This document shows, one piece after another, positions 17,937 through 26,784 of a stretch of 64,000 bases of DNA (its first letter is position 1; the number at the start of each line of letters is the position of its first letter). Source of the DNA: Candidatus Epilinea brevis (GTDB taxonomy: Bacteria > Chloroflexota > Anaerolineae > Epilineales > Epilineaceae). Location of the stretch: positions 558,001-622,000 of the forward strand of contig JADJUE010000003.1 of the NCBI GenBank assembly GCA_016710785.1, given 5' to 3'. Under the pieces are notes generated by a model. It was not told the origin of the DNA and ran no database searches. It worked only from the letters and a program-made list of their open reading frames with translations. The translations under genes and the position numbers were made by a program.

Positions 17937-18449
17937 TCAGAAGGGATAGCCCTTCAGGCCCAAGGTGCCCTTGAGGGCCGAGATCTCGCCGGTATGGGCG
18001 TAGGTGTTGCCCAGGAGCATCGTCGTCAGGATCTGCCCGACGGGCATCGCACCCATTCCCCAGGACGACAGGTCGAACGGACGATCTAGGTCTTCGGCCG
18101 AAAGGCCCGACAAATAGCCATCGGTGTGGGCAAAGACAGCCTGGCAATAGTCGTTGAGTTGGCTGGGTTCGCAATGGAAGGCGCGGGAGCCCTCCGTGGT
18201 CTGGCTGCTGAGCATGGGCAGGCCCAGCTTCTGCCCCCAGCCCTGGCTCTCCCAGAGGGTGGGCGCTCCGCTAAGCATGCCGACCATCATGTCCTCGGAA
18301 TGCAGGATATGGGCCATCTGTGAGCCGATGGGATGGGCGATGCCCGGGGGCAGATGGTTGGCCTGATCGGCGGTGATGTCGGCGACCGTGCCCTGGTACC
18401 AATGGTGCGCTCCGCCGAAGGCCGAGCGCAAGACGTCGATGGCGGTCAT
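17937..18449 (-). CDS. DinB/YfiT-fold protein
   Basis: A 170-residue four-helix-bundle protein of the DinB superfamily. Candidate metal-binding histidines are visible in QMAHILHSEDMM (near residues 46-57) and YAHTGEISAL near 150, the spacing typical of DinB-like metal sites. Such proteins include thiol-dependent transferases and stress-induced proteins; the substrate is not predictable. The ATG at 18449 is preceded by AAGGAG; an in-frame extension of 26 codons is rejected. It stands alone, between a palindromic terminator and the hairpin ending the large surface gene. Confidence 0.8.
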   Translation of the reverse strand: MTAIDVLRSAFGGAHHWYQGTVADITADQANHLPPGIAHPIGSQMAHILHSEDMMVGMLSGAPTLWESQGWGQKLGLPMLSSQTTEGSRAFHCEPSQLNDYCQAVFAHTDGYLSGLSAEDLDRPFDLSSWGMGAMPVGQILTTMLLGNTYAHTGEISALKGTLGLKGYPF

Positions 18450-18511
18450 GGGACAAGCTCCTTGGGAATGAGGAAGGGATGGGTGAACGCCAAGGCTAAC
18501 GATAGCCAGCC

Positions 18512-18543
18512 GGATGGGCCGCGGCAACGGCCGCGGCCCATCC
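18512..18543 (-). terminator. Hairpin downstream of the 1613-residue surface protein gene
   Basis: A 13 bp stem (GGATGGGCCGCGG with CCGCGGCCCATCC) and 6-nt loop, 18 nt after the stop of the leftward gene. No T-tract. Confidence 0.6.
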
Positions 18544-18561
18544 CCCCATCCTGGTCCTTGG

Positions 18562-21500
18562 TCAGCGCCCTTTGTTGACCCGCGGCAGCCAGATCCGCTC
18601 AGTTCCTCGCGGTTCCGGCGTCTGCGGTACCGCGGTCGGTTTCGTCGGCTGCGGTTCCGGGGTTCGTCCGCCAGGCAGCTGTGCCAGCGAGATGCCCAGC
18701 TCCGCCGCCATGCGCGGCCCTGGGCTCAAGCGCGGCGAGTCGTCGTCGCCTACCTTGCTCAGCGCCGCGGCCGCCAGGGCTACCACCGCCGGGTCAGCGG
18801 GCCGGTCCGGCCGCCGATGGGTCCAGCTGCTGGCTGAGACCAGCGCCGCTCCGCGGAAATCGCTGGGAACGCCCAGGTCCGCCAGCGGGATGGCCGCCAC
18901 CGCGCCGGCGACCAGCCTCCGGGTGGCCTTCGCCACCAGGCCCTTGTCGTCGAACAGCATGATGTCGAACGCCGTCTCGCCCGGCATGCCGGCCAGGTTG
19001 CTGATCACCAGCTCGCTGGTCTCGCCCTCCGGTCCCGGCTGATGAACCAGGCCCGGCAGGGCCAGCACCGCCGTGCCCTGCCGCCCCTGACCCAACGGCC
19101 AAGGTCCCACAGCGTCAGCGGATAGCAGTGGATAGGAGATCGCTTCCAGTATCGTGAAGCGGGATGGATCGGTGTAGTTCATCATCATCAGCACCCCGGC
19201 GATGGGTGCTGCGCCGATGCCGGTCCGTCCGGCCGGCGGCCGGCTCAGCACGCGGACGGTGCCCAAGGGTCCCAGCCGCCGCCGTGACGCCTCGGCCACG
19301 GGCAGGAAGAAGGTCTCGGTGTCGCCGGCGCAGATGCGGGCGTCGAAGGTGGACACCGGTGCGCCGTGCCCGTCCAGGAAGGCCACATCCACCCAGGCGT
19401 CCTGGTTCAGGCTCTGGTTCTGGACGTTGATCCCCACGTCCCAGCCCTGCTGGTCAGCCTGGATGATGGGGCCGAAGAGCACGGTGTCCGCGGCGGGTGG
19501 GGCGACTACGGCGGGATCGGCGCCCAGCAGCGGCTGCCGCATCGGTGCCGCGGCCGCCATGCGGACGCCACGCCCGTCCGTTTCCGCCACTACCGCGATG
19601 GGCGCCGTAGACCGCAGCCAGGCGGATCCCTGCCAGTCGACCCGGCGGCAGTCGACGTAGGGATCGAGAGCGACCACCGCTCCCGGCTGCACGGTCAGCG
19701 TCTTGCACAGGCGGCTGCCCGTGCAGTCGTTCTGGGCCTGCAGCCACACCGCCACCTCCGCCACGGCGACACCGGCGTTCTGCAACCAGAGCCGCGTGTT
19801 GATGCCGGCCTTGTTGGCGTAGAGCACCGGCACCGTGCTGACATGGGTGCCGGCGACTTCGGCCCAGCCGGCGAGCTGTGCGGCATCCAGCCCGGTGTAC
19901 GCGCTGCGCTCGCGCCGGCCCGCCGGAACGCGCGGGCCGGACGAGGCGCAATCCCGCTCGACGCGGATACCCAATGGAACGCCGTCAAGCTTGTCGAAAG
20001 GGATCCCGTTGAAGCTTCCCTTGCCGTCCCAGGCGCTCTTGAACCGGCGGTAGGCCTCGCAGTCGCCTACCACCCCGAATCGCAGGGTCTCGCAGAGGAT
20101 GTCGGCAACGGTATCATCGGCCTCGATACCCAGTACCGCTGCCGGATCCGCGATGCCGTCCACCCCGAACACCACCGCGCTGCCCGCGCCCGCCAAGGCC
20201 GGCTGCGGCAGCAGCCAGCTGCTGCCCGGCGCCAGGAGCGGCGAGCATTCCACGCGGCTGGGGCTCTGGCAGTCGCCCGAGTCGGCGGTCACCGCGCGCC
20301 ACAGGAGGAGGATGGCCTTGGCCGGCACCTGGCCCAGGTTCTGGATATCCACGAAGACGTTGCAGTCGGAGCGGCCGGACCCATCGCCGGTCAGGGCCGG
20401 CAGAAAGGTCTGCAGGCGGGGCATCGGGAGGTCGGGTCGGGGGACGGAAGGACCGCTGGGCTGCGCCGGACGGCAGAGACCGGTCTTGGCGGTGGCCACA
20501 TCGAAATCGTTGATCATGTCGTCGGGGGCCAGGTCAAGTAGCTCGTCCCAGCCCGGATCCCCCCGTTTGCTTCCCAGGGCCGCGCGCACCCGGTCCACGT
20601 CGGCCTCCTCCAGCCGCCCGTTACCGTCCAGGTCGGAGGCCAAGGCGCCGGGCTGCTCGCGGACCGTGCGCAGCTGATCCAGCCCGATGCGATCCACGGC
20701 CAAAGCCAACGGCTCGTTCGCGGCGATGACGACGCTGCCCCGCCAATCCGGCCCCACGCAGTCGCTGGCGGCGAAGGCATAGCTCTCGCCGGGGGCCAGG
20801 CTCCCGATCAGGCAGCGGCGGGTATACAGGCAATCGCCCAGGCTCTGGAAGTCCAGGCTGACGCTGGCGCAGCTCAGGCCGGTGTTCTGGATGTAGATGA
20901 CGCTGTTGAACGCGGCCCAGTCGGCGAGGATGGGCTGCGCCGAGTAGCGGTGGCCGGCCTCTTGCCCACGGCTCTTGTCCGGTCGCGTGGCCGGGTAACT
21001 GTCCGTCACCTCGATGCCCGGCGTCTGGTCGGCGGGGCAGGTGCGGCTGACCGTGGCCGTGATGGGCGGTCCCCAGGCCTTGTCCAATGGCAGGTCGCCG
21101 AAGCGCCCGCCCGTCTGGAAGGCCTGTCGCAGGCGGCCTTCCATCGTGGCGGCGGCATCTTCCATGAGCCCCGGCAGGCGCTCGCAGAGCACCGCGGCGA
21201 TCGTTTCGCGCGACGAAGGATCCAACTCCAATTCGAGCAAGGTGGCCGTGCTCAGGCTGTAGACCAGACCGCTGTTGGCTTCCTTGGGCAGCGTGGAACC
21301 CTCCAACAGCCAGGACCCGCCCGGGGCCAGGAGCCCTGAGCAGCCAAAGTCCATAGGTCCCGCAGCTTGCGGCGCGCAGAGGCCTGGCTCGGTCCACGCC
21401 AGCCACAGGAGCTGGGCCGGTCGGTCGCCCTGGTTGGTCACCGTGACCACGGGGCCGCAAACCGGATCCTGACCGAGATAGGCCAGCGTCGGCAGCCAGG

Positions 21501-23403
21501 CCATGGCCTGGAAGGCCTCTTCCCTGACCCGCGGATCGTCCGTCGGTGTGGGCCCCGGCAGAGCCGCCAACGGCAGTGGCCGGCAACGCAGCGCCGGCGC
21601 CTCGCGCAGGAAGGCCGGCAGGCTGGTCAGCCGCAGCCCCTGGCTTACGGCCAGTTCGTCGCCCGGGATGTCTTCGCCGTCGCGGGTTCCCGTGCGCAGC
21701 ACGAGGGTGGCGCTGAGGGAGGGATCCACCGACGCCCCGTCCGGCACGGCATGCGACCACCATACCGGGGAGACCACCACGCCGCCCAGGAAGCCATTGG
21801 GTATCTGGGACATCAGTTCGAGATCGATGTAATCCACCTGCCCGGCGTCCAGGCGGCGGCAGCGGACCGCGAGAGGTCCGCTCGCGTCATAGGTCATCAG
21901 GGCCAGCTCGGTCCATCCGGGCTGCTGGCTGTGGTTGGCCAAGACCAGTTCCGTGGTCGCACCCAAGCCGGCCAGGTCCTTCACCAGGATGGGTAGGGAC
22001 TGGACCAACCCCTGTCCCGGCGCCGGCGCCGGGACCAGCGGATAGAGTGCCGCCTCGGACAAGGGATCGAAATTGCCGGCGCGCTCCACAAGGGTACTGG
22101 CCGCCACCGGCACACCGTCCAGACTGCTGACGCGCAGGCTGCCGGTGCGGCGACCGGGCCGCCTGTCCGTGCGTGGTCGGGAGAAGGCCAGCACGCCACC
22201 GGGGCAGAGCATCTGCTCGGCGCGGTCCAGCACGGTGCCGTCCGCGTCCAGATGCTCGACCAGCACCCTCGTCTCGCGCGCCGCGCCGGGCGGGCTCTGC
22301 ACGAAGGTGGTGGCTGACCATCCGCGCGCCGCATCGGGGTCCGGGGCGCCCACCAGCCGGGTGCCCCAGCCGGCGGCGTCCGTGCCCTCCACGGTGGACA
22401 GGCTGTCCGCACCTTCCAGGTCGACGGTCACGGCCAGGGGGGTGTCGCTTTGGATGCTGAGTCCGCCTTCCGCCCCGGCGGGAGCGCAGTCCGCCAGATT
22501 CACCGTCGCCGAAACGCCCGGCAGGAGGGTCAGCTGGCCGCAGGAGCGCGCCGGCTCGCAGCTACCCGAGGCGTGAAAGCCGACGGTGGCCTGGGCCGGG
22601 TGCGTTCCCAGGTTCTGCAGGTAGACGTAGGTGGAAAGCGGCACGACGTGGCCGCGGATCGGCGTGGCCAGGTACTCGTGAGGTCCGTCCGCCGCGGCGT
22701 CCTGCCAGGAAGCCGCGTATCCGGCGCTGACCTCCGTGCCCGGCGTGTTGGATGGGCAGCGCCGCAGCACCTGGGCGGCCAGGGGCGGGCCGGCCACCAG
22801 GCCAAGGGGCAGACCGGCGAAGGTGCCGCCCGCGGCCCAAGCCGCTCGAAAGCGCTCGTAGGCGTCGCAGTCGCGCAGCAGCAGGTCGCTGGACAGGGCG
22901 GCGCAGAGGTAGCTGGCCGCCGAGTCATCGAAGCCCAGATCCAGCCCCAGTTCGCTCAGCTGCCTGGTGGTCACGCTGAAGACCATGGCGCTGTGGCTGA
23001 AGCTGGGCAGCTGCGCTCCCTGCAAGGCCCAGGTGGCGCCGGGCGCCAGCAGTCCGCTGCATTGCACCTGCAAGGGTCCGGCGCAAGGGAGTCCGGGCAG
23101 ATGCCCTTCCCAAAGCAGGAGGACGGCCTGGGCCGCCTCGTCACCCAGGTTCTGCAAGCCCACCAGACTGTGGCAGACCAGGGGGTCGTCACCGAGTCCA
23201 TTCAAGATCGGCAGGGCCAGGAAGCCCCGCGGCTCCTGTTCCTGCGCGGCCGCCGGTCGGGCTCCGCGAATGACCGGCAATGGATGGCGATGGACCCAGC
23301 CGCCGACAAGTCCGGTCAAGGCCAGTCCGAAAAAGAGGCCCAGCCACAGGCCGCCACATCTCAGCTGTCCGACGCACTCCGGCCTGTCCTTGAAGGCATT
23401 CAT
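18562..23403 (-). CDS. 1613-residue secreted protein with three ~270-residue repeats and a dockerin-like segment
   Basis: I do not recognise a family for the whole protein. An N-terminal membrane/signal segment (LGLFFGLALTGLVGG, ~21-35) precedes AAAQEQ. Three related repeats begin near residues 61, 634 and 997. Each opens with an LP-containing strand (FLALPILNG, WLPTLAYLG, FLPALTGDG), then V-x-(I/L/T)QN-type strands, a C-SxLLAPGxxW element, a Cys-rich middle (xDCDAYxRFxxAW), a G-x-F-x-GxPxxK/G turn, and a second Q-N-x-G strand with paired cysteines. Residues ~922-975 contain a dockerin/EF-hand-like pair starting DLDGNGRLEEADVDRV. The tail is PTAVPQTPEPRGTERIWLPR. Cysteines are abundant and probably disulfide-bonded. 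Likely role: large extracellular adhesin or scaffold, by inference. Confidence 0.7.
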   Translation of the reverse strand: MNAFKDRPECVGQLRCGGLWLGLFFGLALTGLVGGWVHRHPLPVIRGARPAAAQEQEPRGFLALPILNGLGDDPLVCHSLVGLQNLGDEAAQAVLLLWEGHLPGLPCAGPLQVQCSGLLAPGATWALQGAQLPSFSHSAMVFSVTTRQLSELGLDLGFDDSAASYLCAALSSDLLLRDCDAYERFRAAWAAGGTFAGLPLGLVAGPPLAAQVLRRCPSNTPGTEVSAGYAASWQDAAADGPHEYLATPIRGHVVPLSTYVYLQNLGTHPAQATVGFHASGSCEPARSCGQLTLLPGVSATVNLADCAPAGAEGGLSIQSDTPLAVTVDLEGADSLSTVEGTDAAGWGTRLVGAPDPDAARGWSATTFVQSPPGAARETRVLVEHLDADGTVLDRAEQMLCPGGVLAFSRPRTDRRPGRRTGSLRVSSLDGVPVAASTLVERAGNFDPLSEAALYPLVPAPAPGQGLVQSLPILVKDLAGLGATTELVLANHSQQPGWTELALMTYDASGPLAVRCRRLDAGQVDYIDLELMSQIPNGFLGGVVVSPVWWSHAVPDGASVDPSLSATLVLRTGTRDGEDIPGDELAVSQGLRLTSLPAFLREAPALRCRPLPLAALPGPTPTDDPRVREEAFQAMAWLPTLAYLGQDPVCGPVVTVTNQGDRPAQLLWLAWTEPGLCAPQAAGPMDFGCSGLLAPGGSWLLEGSTLPKEANSGLVYSLSTATLLELELDPSSRETIAAVLCERLPGLMEDAAATMEGRLRQAFQTGGRFGDLPLDKAWGPPITATVSRTCPADQTPGIEVTDSYPATRPDKSRGQEAGHRYSAQPILADWAAFNSVIYIQNTGLSCASVSLDFQSLGDCLYTRRCLIGSLAPGESYAFAASDCVGPDWRGSVVIAANEPLALAVDRIGLDQLRTVREQPGALASDLDGNGRLEEADVDRVRAALGSKRGDPGWDELLDLAPDDMINDFDVATAKTGLCRPAQPSGPSVPRPDLPMPRLQTFLPALTGDGSGRSDCNVFVDIQNLGQVPAKAILLLWRAVTADSGDCQSPSRVECSPLLAPGSSWLLPQPALAGAGSAVVFGVDGIADPAAVLGIEADDTVADILCETLRFGVVGDCEAYRRFKSAWDGKGSFNGIPFDKLDGVPLGIRVERDCASSGPRVPAGRRERSAYTGLDAAQLAGWAEVAGTHVSTVPVLYANKAGINTRLWLQNAGVAVAEVAVWLQAQNDCTGSRLCKTLTVQPGAVVALDPYVDCRRVDWQGSAWLRSTAPIAVVAETDGRGVRMAAAAPMRQPLLGADPAVVAPPAADTVLFGPIIQADQQGWDVGINVQNQSLNQDAWVDVAFLDGHGAPVSTFDARICAGDTETFFLPVAEASRRRLGPLGTVRVLSRPPAGRTGIGAAPIAGVLMMMNYTDPSRFTILEAISYPLLSADAVGPWPLGQGRQGTAVLALPGLVHQPGPEGETSELVISNLAGMPGETAFDIMLFDDKGLVAKATRRLVAGAVAAIPLADLGVPSDFRGAALVSASSWTHRRPDRPADPAVVALAAAALSKVGDDDSPRLSPGPRMAAELGISLAQLPGGRTPEPQPTKPTAVPQTPEPRGTERIWLPRVNKGR

Positions 23404-23682
23404 GACGCATGACCTCTTTCTTGTCTTCTGTTCTCGGTGACTCAGCGATCCACTCAGCTAACGGCATCCCAGGTACCAGGCAAGGCCCCGCCACCGGCTT
23501 CATCGAGGCAGCCAGGAGGCAATGTCGGGCGGCCAGGCATCCGTCGTGGGGATGATAACATGGGTGTGGCCGCGGATTGGACAGGTTCCCTGGGGGGTGG
23601 GGGCGTGGCCGGATCGGGGCTTGGGGCAGGGTTGCGGGCCGGCGCGGGCCACCACGCGCCTTGAAGCGCAGGGCGTGGGTCT
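23404..23682. other. Intergenic region between divergent genes
   Basis: This gap separates the leftward surface protein from the rightward OsmC-like gene. It includes a G-rich tract (about 23590-23640) and a perfect hairpin, GGGTCT-TTGG-AGACCC (23677-23692), overlapping the predicted -35 of the OsmC-like gene. I see no gene or tRNA, and no convincing promoter for the leftward gene. Confidence 0.4.
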
Positions 23683-23712
23683 TTGGAGACCCGTCTGTTC
23701 AGCCGCCATAAT
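23683..23712 (+). promoter_or_regulatory. Predicted osmC-like promoter
   Basis: TTGGAG (23683-23688), 18 bp spacer, CATAAT (23707-23712). The -35 sits in the loop and right arm of the hairpin at 23677-23692, which could be an operator. Confidence 0.4.
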
Positions 23713-23765
23713 TGCCCGTCGCAATCCTTCCACCGATACCCATCCATCCCAGGAGGCAGAGGCTC

Positions 23766-24191
23766 ATGACGGTTCGTTCGGCTCAGGCGGTCTGGAACGG
23801 CACCTTGCGCGAGGGCGACGGCACCGTGCGCGCCGAGAGCGGTTTCGTCGATGTGCCCTACAGCTTCGGTTCGCGCTTCGAGGAGGCCAAGGGCAGCAAC
23901 CCCGAGGAGCTCATCGCTGCGGCGCATGCCGGCTGCTTCTCCATGTTCGTGTCCGCCCTGCTGACCAAGGAAGGCCATCCGCCCACGCGGATCCGGACCA
24001 CGGCCAAGGTCCATCTTGAGGCCGGGCCGGTCATCAGCAAGATCGAGTTGGAAACGGAAGGCGTGGTCCCCGGAATCGACGAGGCCACCTTCGACACCTT
24101 CGCCCAGCGGGCCAAGGAGGGTTGCCCTGTGTCCAAGGCCTTGGCGGCGGTGGAAACGATCTCCCTTCGCAGCCGACTGGTGGTGGACTGA
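23766..24191 (+). CDS. OsmC/Ohr-family peroxidase
   Basis: A 141-residue protein with the OsmC pattern: NPEELIAAAHAGCFSMF near residues 43-59 with the first catalytic cysteine, and KEGCPVSKAL near 117-126 with the second. It reduces organic hydroperoxides using a thiol pair. The wording FVDVPYSFGSRFEE resembles OsmC more than Ohr. The ATG at 23766 follows an AGGAGG site; an earlier in-frame start is rejected. A single-gene unit, with its own predicted promoter and a short terminator hairpin. Confidence 0.92.
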   Translation: MTVRSAQAVWNGTLREGDGTVRAESGFVDVPYSFGSRFEEAKGSNPEELIAAAHAGCFSMFVSALLTKEGHPPTRIRTTAKVHLEAGPVISKIELETEGVVPGIDEATFDTFAQRAKEGCPVSKALAAVETISLRSRLVVD

Positions 24192-24195
24192 CCTC

Positions 24196-24211
24196 CCGGC
24201 CGACCGGCCGG
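24196..24211 (+). terminator. Short GC hairpin after the OsmC-like gene
   Basis: CCGGCC-GACC-GGCCGG then TTTGAG, directly after the stop and abutting the tpiA promoter. Confidence 0.45.
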
Positions 24212-24212
24212 T

Positions 24213-24242
24213 TTGAGTCCCGTTCGCGGCATCCTCTATACT
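24213..24242 (+). promoter_or_regulatory. Predicted tpiA-rnj promoter
   Basis: TTGAGT (24213-24218), 18 bp spacer, TATACT (24237-24242). Leader ~56 nt to the tpiA TTG. Confidence 0.5.
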
Positions 24243-24304
24243 GGCGTTTGACCAACGGACGTTCGAAGCCGATCTCCGCCGCAGGTAGACCCGGGACGTA
24301 GGCC

Positions 24305-25087
24305 TTGCGCAGACCGCTCATCGCCGGTAACTGGAAGATGCACAAGACCGTGGCCCAGGCCCGTGCCCTGGCCGCGGATGTTGTTGTCGCCGTCGCCGGG
24401 CTGAAAGGCGTCGAGGTCCTGCTGGCTCCCGCGGCCACGGCCCTGGCTGCCGTGGCCGTCATCGCGCGGCCGCAGGGTCTGAGCGTCGCGGCGCAGACCA
24501 TGCATTGGGCGGACCAGGGGGCCTACACCGGCGAGGTCTCCCCGCTGATGGTGGCGGAGCTGGCCGACTATGTGATCCTGGGCCATTCCGAGCGCCGCAG
24601 CCTCTTCGGCGAGACGGACGAGGCCTTGGGCCGCAAGGTGCACGCCGCCTTCGCCCACGGCCTCAGGCCCATCCTCTGCGTCGGTGAGCGCCTGGACGAG
24701 CGCGAGGCGGGCCAGGCAGATGCCGTGGTGCTGGGGCAGCTGGCCGCCTTGGACGGCATCGCCGCCCAGGAGGCGGCCGGGTTGGTGCTGGCCTACGAGC
24801 CGGTCTGGGCCATCGGCTCCGGCCGGGCCTGCGACGCGGCGGAAGCGGCGCGGGTGATGGGCGTCTTGCGCACGGCTCTCGGGGCGCGCTTCGGGGCGGA
24901 GGCCGCCGCGAGCGCACGGTTGCTCTATGGCGGTTCGGTCAATCCAGAGAACATCGCGGCCTACCTGGCCGCCGCGGACATCGACGGTGCCCTGGTGGGC
25001 GGAGCTTCCTTGGAGGCCGAGCCCTTCGCCGCGCTGGTCCGGGCGGCGGCTGATCAGGGCGCACCAGCTCACGAGGCATTCTCTTGA
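24305..25087 (+). CDS. tpiA: Triosephosphate isomerase
   Basis: A 260-residue TIM barrel enzyme interconverting DHAP and glyceraldehyde-3-phosphate. N-terminal substrate-binding Asn/Lys in LIAGNWKMHK, catalytic His in ILGHSERRSLFGE (near residue 98), catalytic Glu in AYEPVWAIGSG (near 164), and phosphate loop LLYGGSVNPEN. The start is a TTG, in keeping with the conserved N-terminus. The stop overlaps the RNase J start (TTGA), so the two are coupled. A predicted promoter lies ~60 nt upstream. Confidence 0.97.
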   Translation: MRRPLIAGNWKMHKTVAQARALAADVVVAVAGLKGVEVLLAPAATALAAVAVIARPQGLSVAAQTMHWADQGAYTGEVSPLMVAELADYVILGHSERRSLFGETDEALGRKVHAAFAHGLRPILCVGERLDEREAGQADAVVLGQLAALDGIAAQEAAGLVLAYEPVWAIGSGRACDAAEAARVMGVLRTALGARFGAEAAASARLLYGGSVNPENIAAYLAAADIDGALVGGASLEAEPFAALVRAAADQGAPAHEAFS

Positions 25088-26745
25088 AACCAAGCAGCAA
25101 TCTGAAAATCCTTCCCCTGGGCGGCTACGGCGAAGTGGGGCGCAACATGACCGCCCTGGAGTACGACGGGGCGATCATCGTGATCGACTGCGGCCTCATG
25201 TTCCCGGAGAGCGACATGCCGGGGGTCGACCTCGTCCTGCCCAACTTCCAGTATCTGGTCGACAACGTGGACCGTCTGGTGGCCTACTTCATCACCCATG
25301 GGCATGAGGACCATCACGGCGCCTTGCCCTACGTGCTGCCCAACGCGCCGGCGCCCATCTACGCCACCCGCCTGACGCGCGGCCTCATCGAGGTCAAGCT
25401 GAAGGAGCACAAACGGCTCGCCGGGGCTAAAATCACGACCATCGAGCCCGGGGAGCGGATCCAGGCCGGCCCCTTCACGGTCGAACCTTTCCGCGTGGCC
25501 CACTCCATTCCTGATGCTGTCGGTTTTGCCGTCGAGACGCCTCTGGGCGTGGTCATCCATACCGGCGAGTACAAGTTCGACTTGACGCCGGTCTCCGGCG
25601 AGCCCACCGATATCCACCGCCTGGCGGATTACGGCAGCCGCGGCGTATTGGCCCTGCTCTCCGACAGCACCAACGCCGAGCGCGCCGGCCACACCCCCTC
25701 AGAATCGCTGGTGCGCGACGCCCTGGAACGGGTCTTCGAGCGGGCTGAGGGGCGGGTTATCATCGCCACCTTCGCCTCCAACATCTCGCGCGTGCAGGAG
25801 GTGATCAACGTCGCCGAGCTCTATGGCCGCAAGGTGGGCCTGGTGGGGCGCTCCATGGAGAACAACGGGGACATGGCCCTCGAGCTGGGCTTTTTGACCC
25901 CGGAGCCGGGCACGCTGTTGGGGATCAAGGAATTGGACAAGCTGCCGGCGGACGAGGTGGCCATCTGCTGCACCGGTAGCCAGGGCGAGCCCACCAGCGC
26001 CCTCACCCGCATGGCCGAGGGCACCCACCCGCGCGTGACCTTGCGCAAGGGCGACACGGTGGTGCTGTCCGCCACGCCCATTCCGGGCAACGAGGAGCTG
26101 GTGCACCGCACCCTGGACAACCTGTTCCGGCTGGGGGTGGACGTGCTCTACCAGGCGCTCATGCCCGTGCATGTCTCCGGCCACGCCAGCCGCGAAGAGC
26201 TGAAGCTCATGCTGCGTCTCACGCGGCCGCGCTATTTCATCCCCGCCGGCGGCGAGTACCGCATGCTGGTGCTGCACGGCAGGCTGGCCCAGGATCTGGG
26301 GATGGCTCCGGAGGACATCTTCATCGTCGAGAGCGGCCAGGTGGTCACCATCGACGAGGCCGGCGCGCGGAAGGAGGGCGAGATCCCCGGTGGCTACATC
26401 TTCGTCGACGGCTCGGGGGTGGGAGACGTGGGCGAGACGGTGCTGCGGGAGAGGCGCCGTCTTTCCGAGAGCGGCTTCATCCTCGTCTCGGCAACCCTGG
26501 ACCGCTCCGATGCCAGGTTCAAGCCGCAGGTGGCCATCTCTACCCGCGGCTGTGTCTTCCAGCCGGGAGCCGAAGACCTCATGGAAGCCTTGCGTCTGGC
26601 GGCTATCGAGGTGCTGCGCACGTCCAGCGCCGGGCGCAGCGGGCTGGAGGACCAGATCGTCCGTCGCCTGGGAGAGCTGGTGACCGAACGGCTCAAGCGC
26701 CGGCCGGTGATCGTCGCCCAAGTCTTCCTGCGCGACGGATCCTGA
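25084..26745 (+). CDS. rnj: Ribonuclease J
   Basis: A 553-residue metallo-beta-lactamase/beta-CASP nuclease with endo- and 5'-exoribonuclease activity. Visible features: LGGYGEVGRNM at the N-terminus, the Zn motif THGHEDHHGALPY near residues 73-85, further Zn ligands in VIHTGEYKFD, the beta-CASP motif in SDSTNAE and ATFASNISRVQE, and HVSGHASREEL. The C-terminal domain (~450-553) is present. TTG start overlapping the tpiA stop by four bases. Only one paralogue is seen here. purD follows after 39 nt and may be co-transcribed. Confidence 0.96.
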   Translation: MKPSSNLKILPLGGYGEVGRNMTALEYDGAIIVIDCGLMFPESDMPGVDLVLPNFQYLVDNVDRLVAYFITHGHEDHHGALPYVLPNAPAPIYATRLTRGLIEVKLKEHKRLAGAKITTIEPGERIQAGPFTVEPFRVAHSIPDAVGFAVETPLGVVIHTGEYKFDLTPVSGEPTDIHRLADYGSRGVLALLSDSTNAERAGHTPSESLVRDALERVFERAEGRVIIATFASNISRVQEVINVAELYGRKVGLVGRSMENNGDMALELGFLTPEPGTLLGIKELDKLPADEVAICCTGSQGEPTSALTRMAEGTHPRVTLRKGDTVVLSATPIPGNEELVHRTLDNLFRLGVDVLYQALMPVHVSGHASREELKLMLRLTRPRYFIPAGGEYRMLVLHGRLAQDLGMAPEDIFIVESGQVVTIDEAGARKEGEIPGGYIFVDGSGVGDVGETVLRERRRLSESGFILVSATLDRSDARFKPQVAISTRGCVFQPGAEDLMEALRLAAIEVLRTSSAGRSGLEDQIVRRLGELVTERLKRRPVIVAQVFLRDGS

Positions 26746-26784
26746 TGGGAATGGGCCGGCGACCCTGATGCCCAGGAGCAGTCC

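Noticed and set aside
20370..20415. LPALTG in the triple-repeat protein as a sortase signal
   Set aside because: It is internal, reads LPxLTG rather than LPxTG, and no TM helix or basic tail follows; no sortase gene is in the window.
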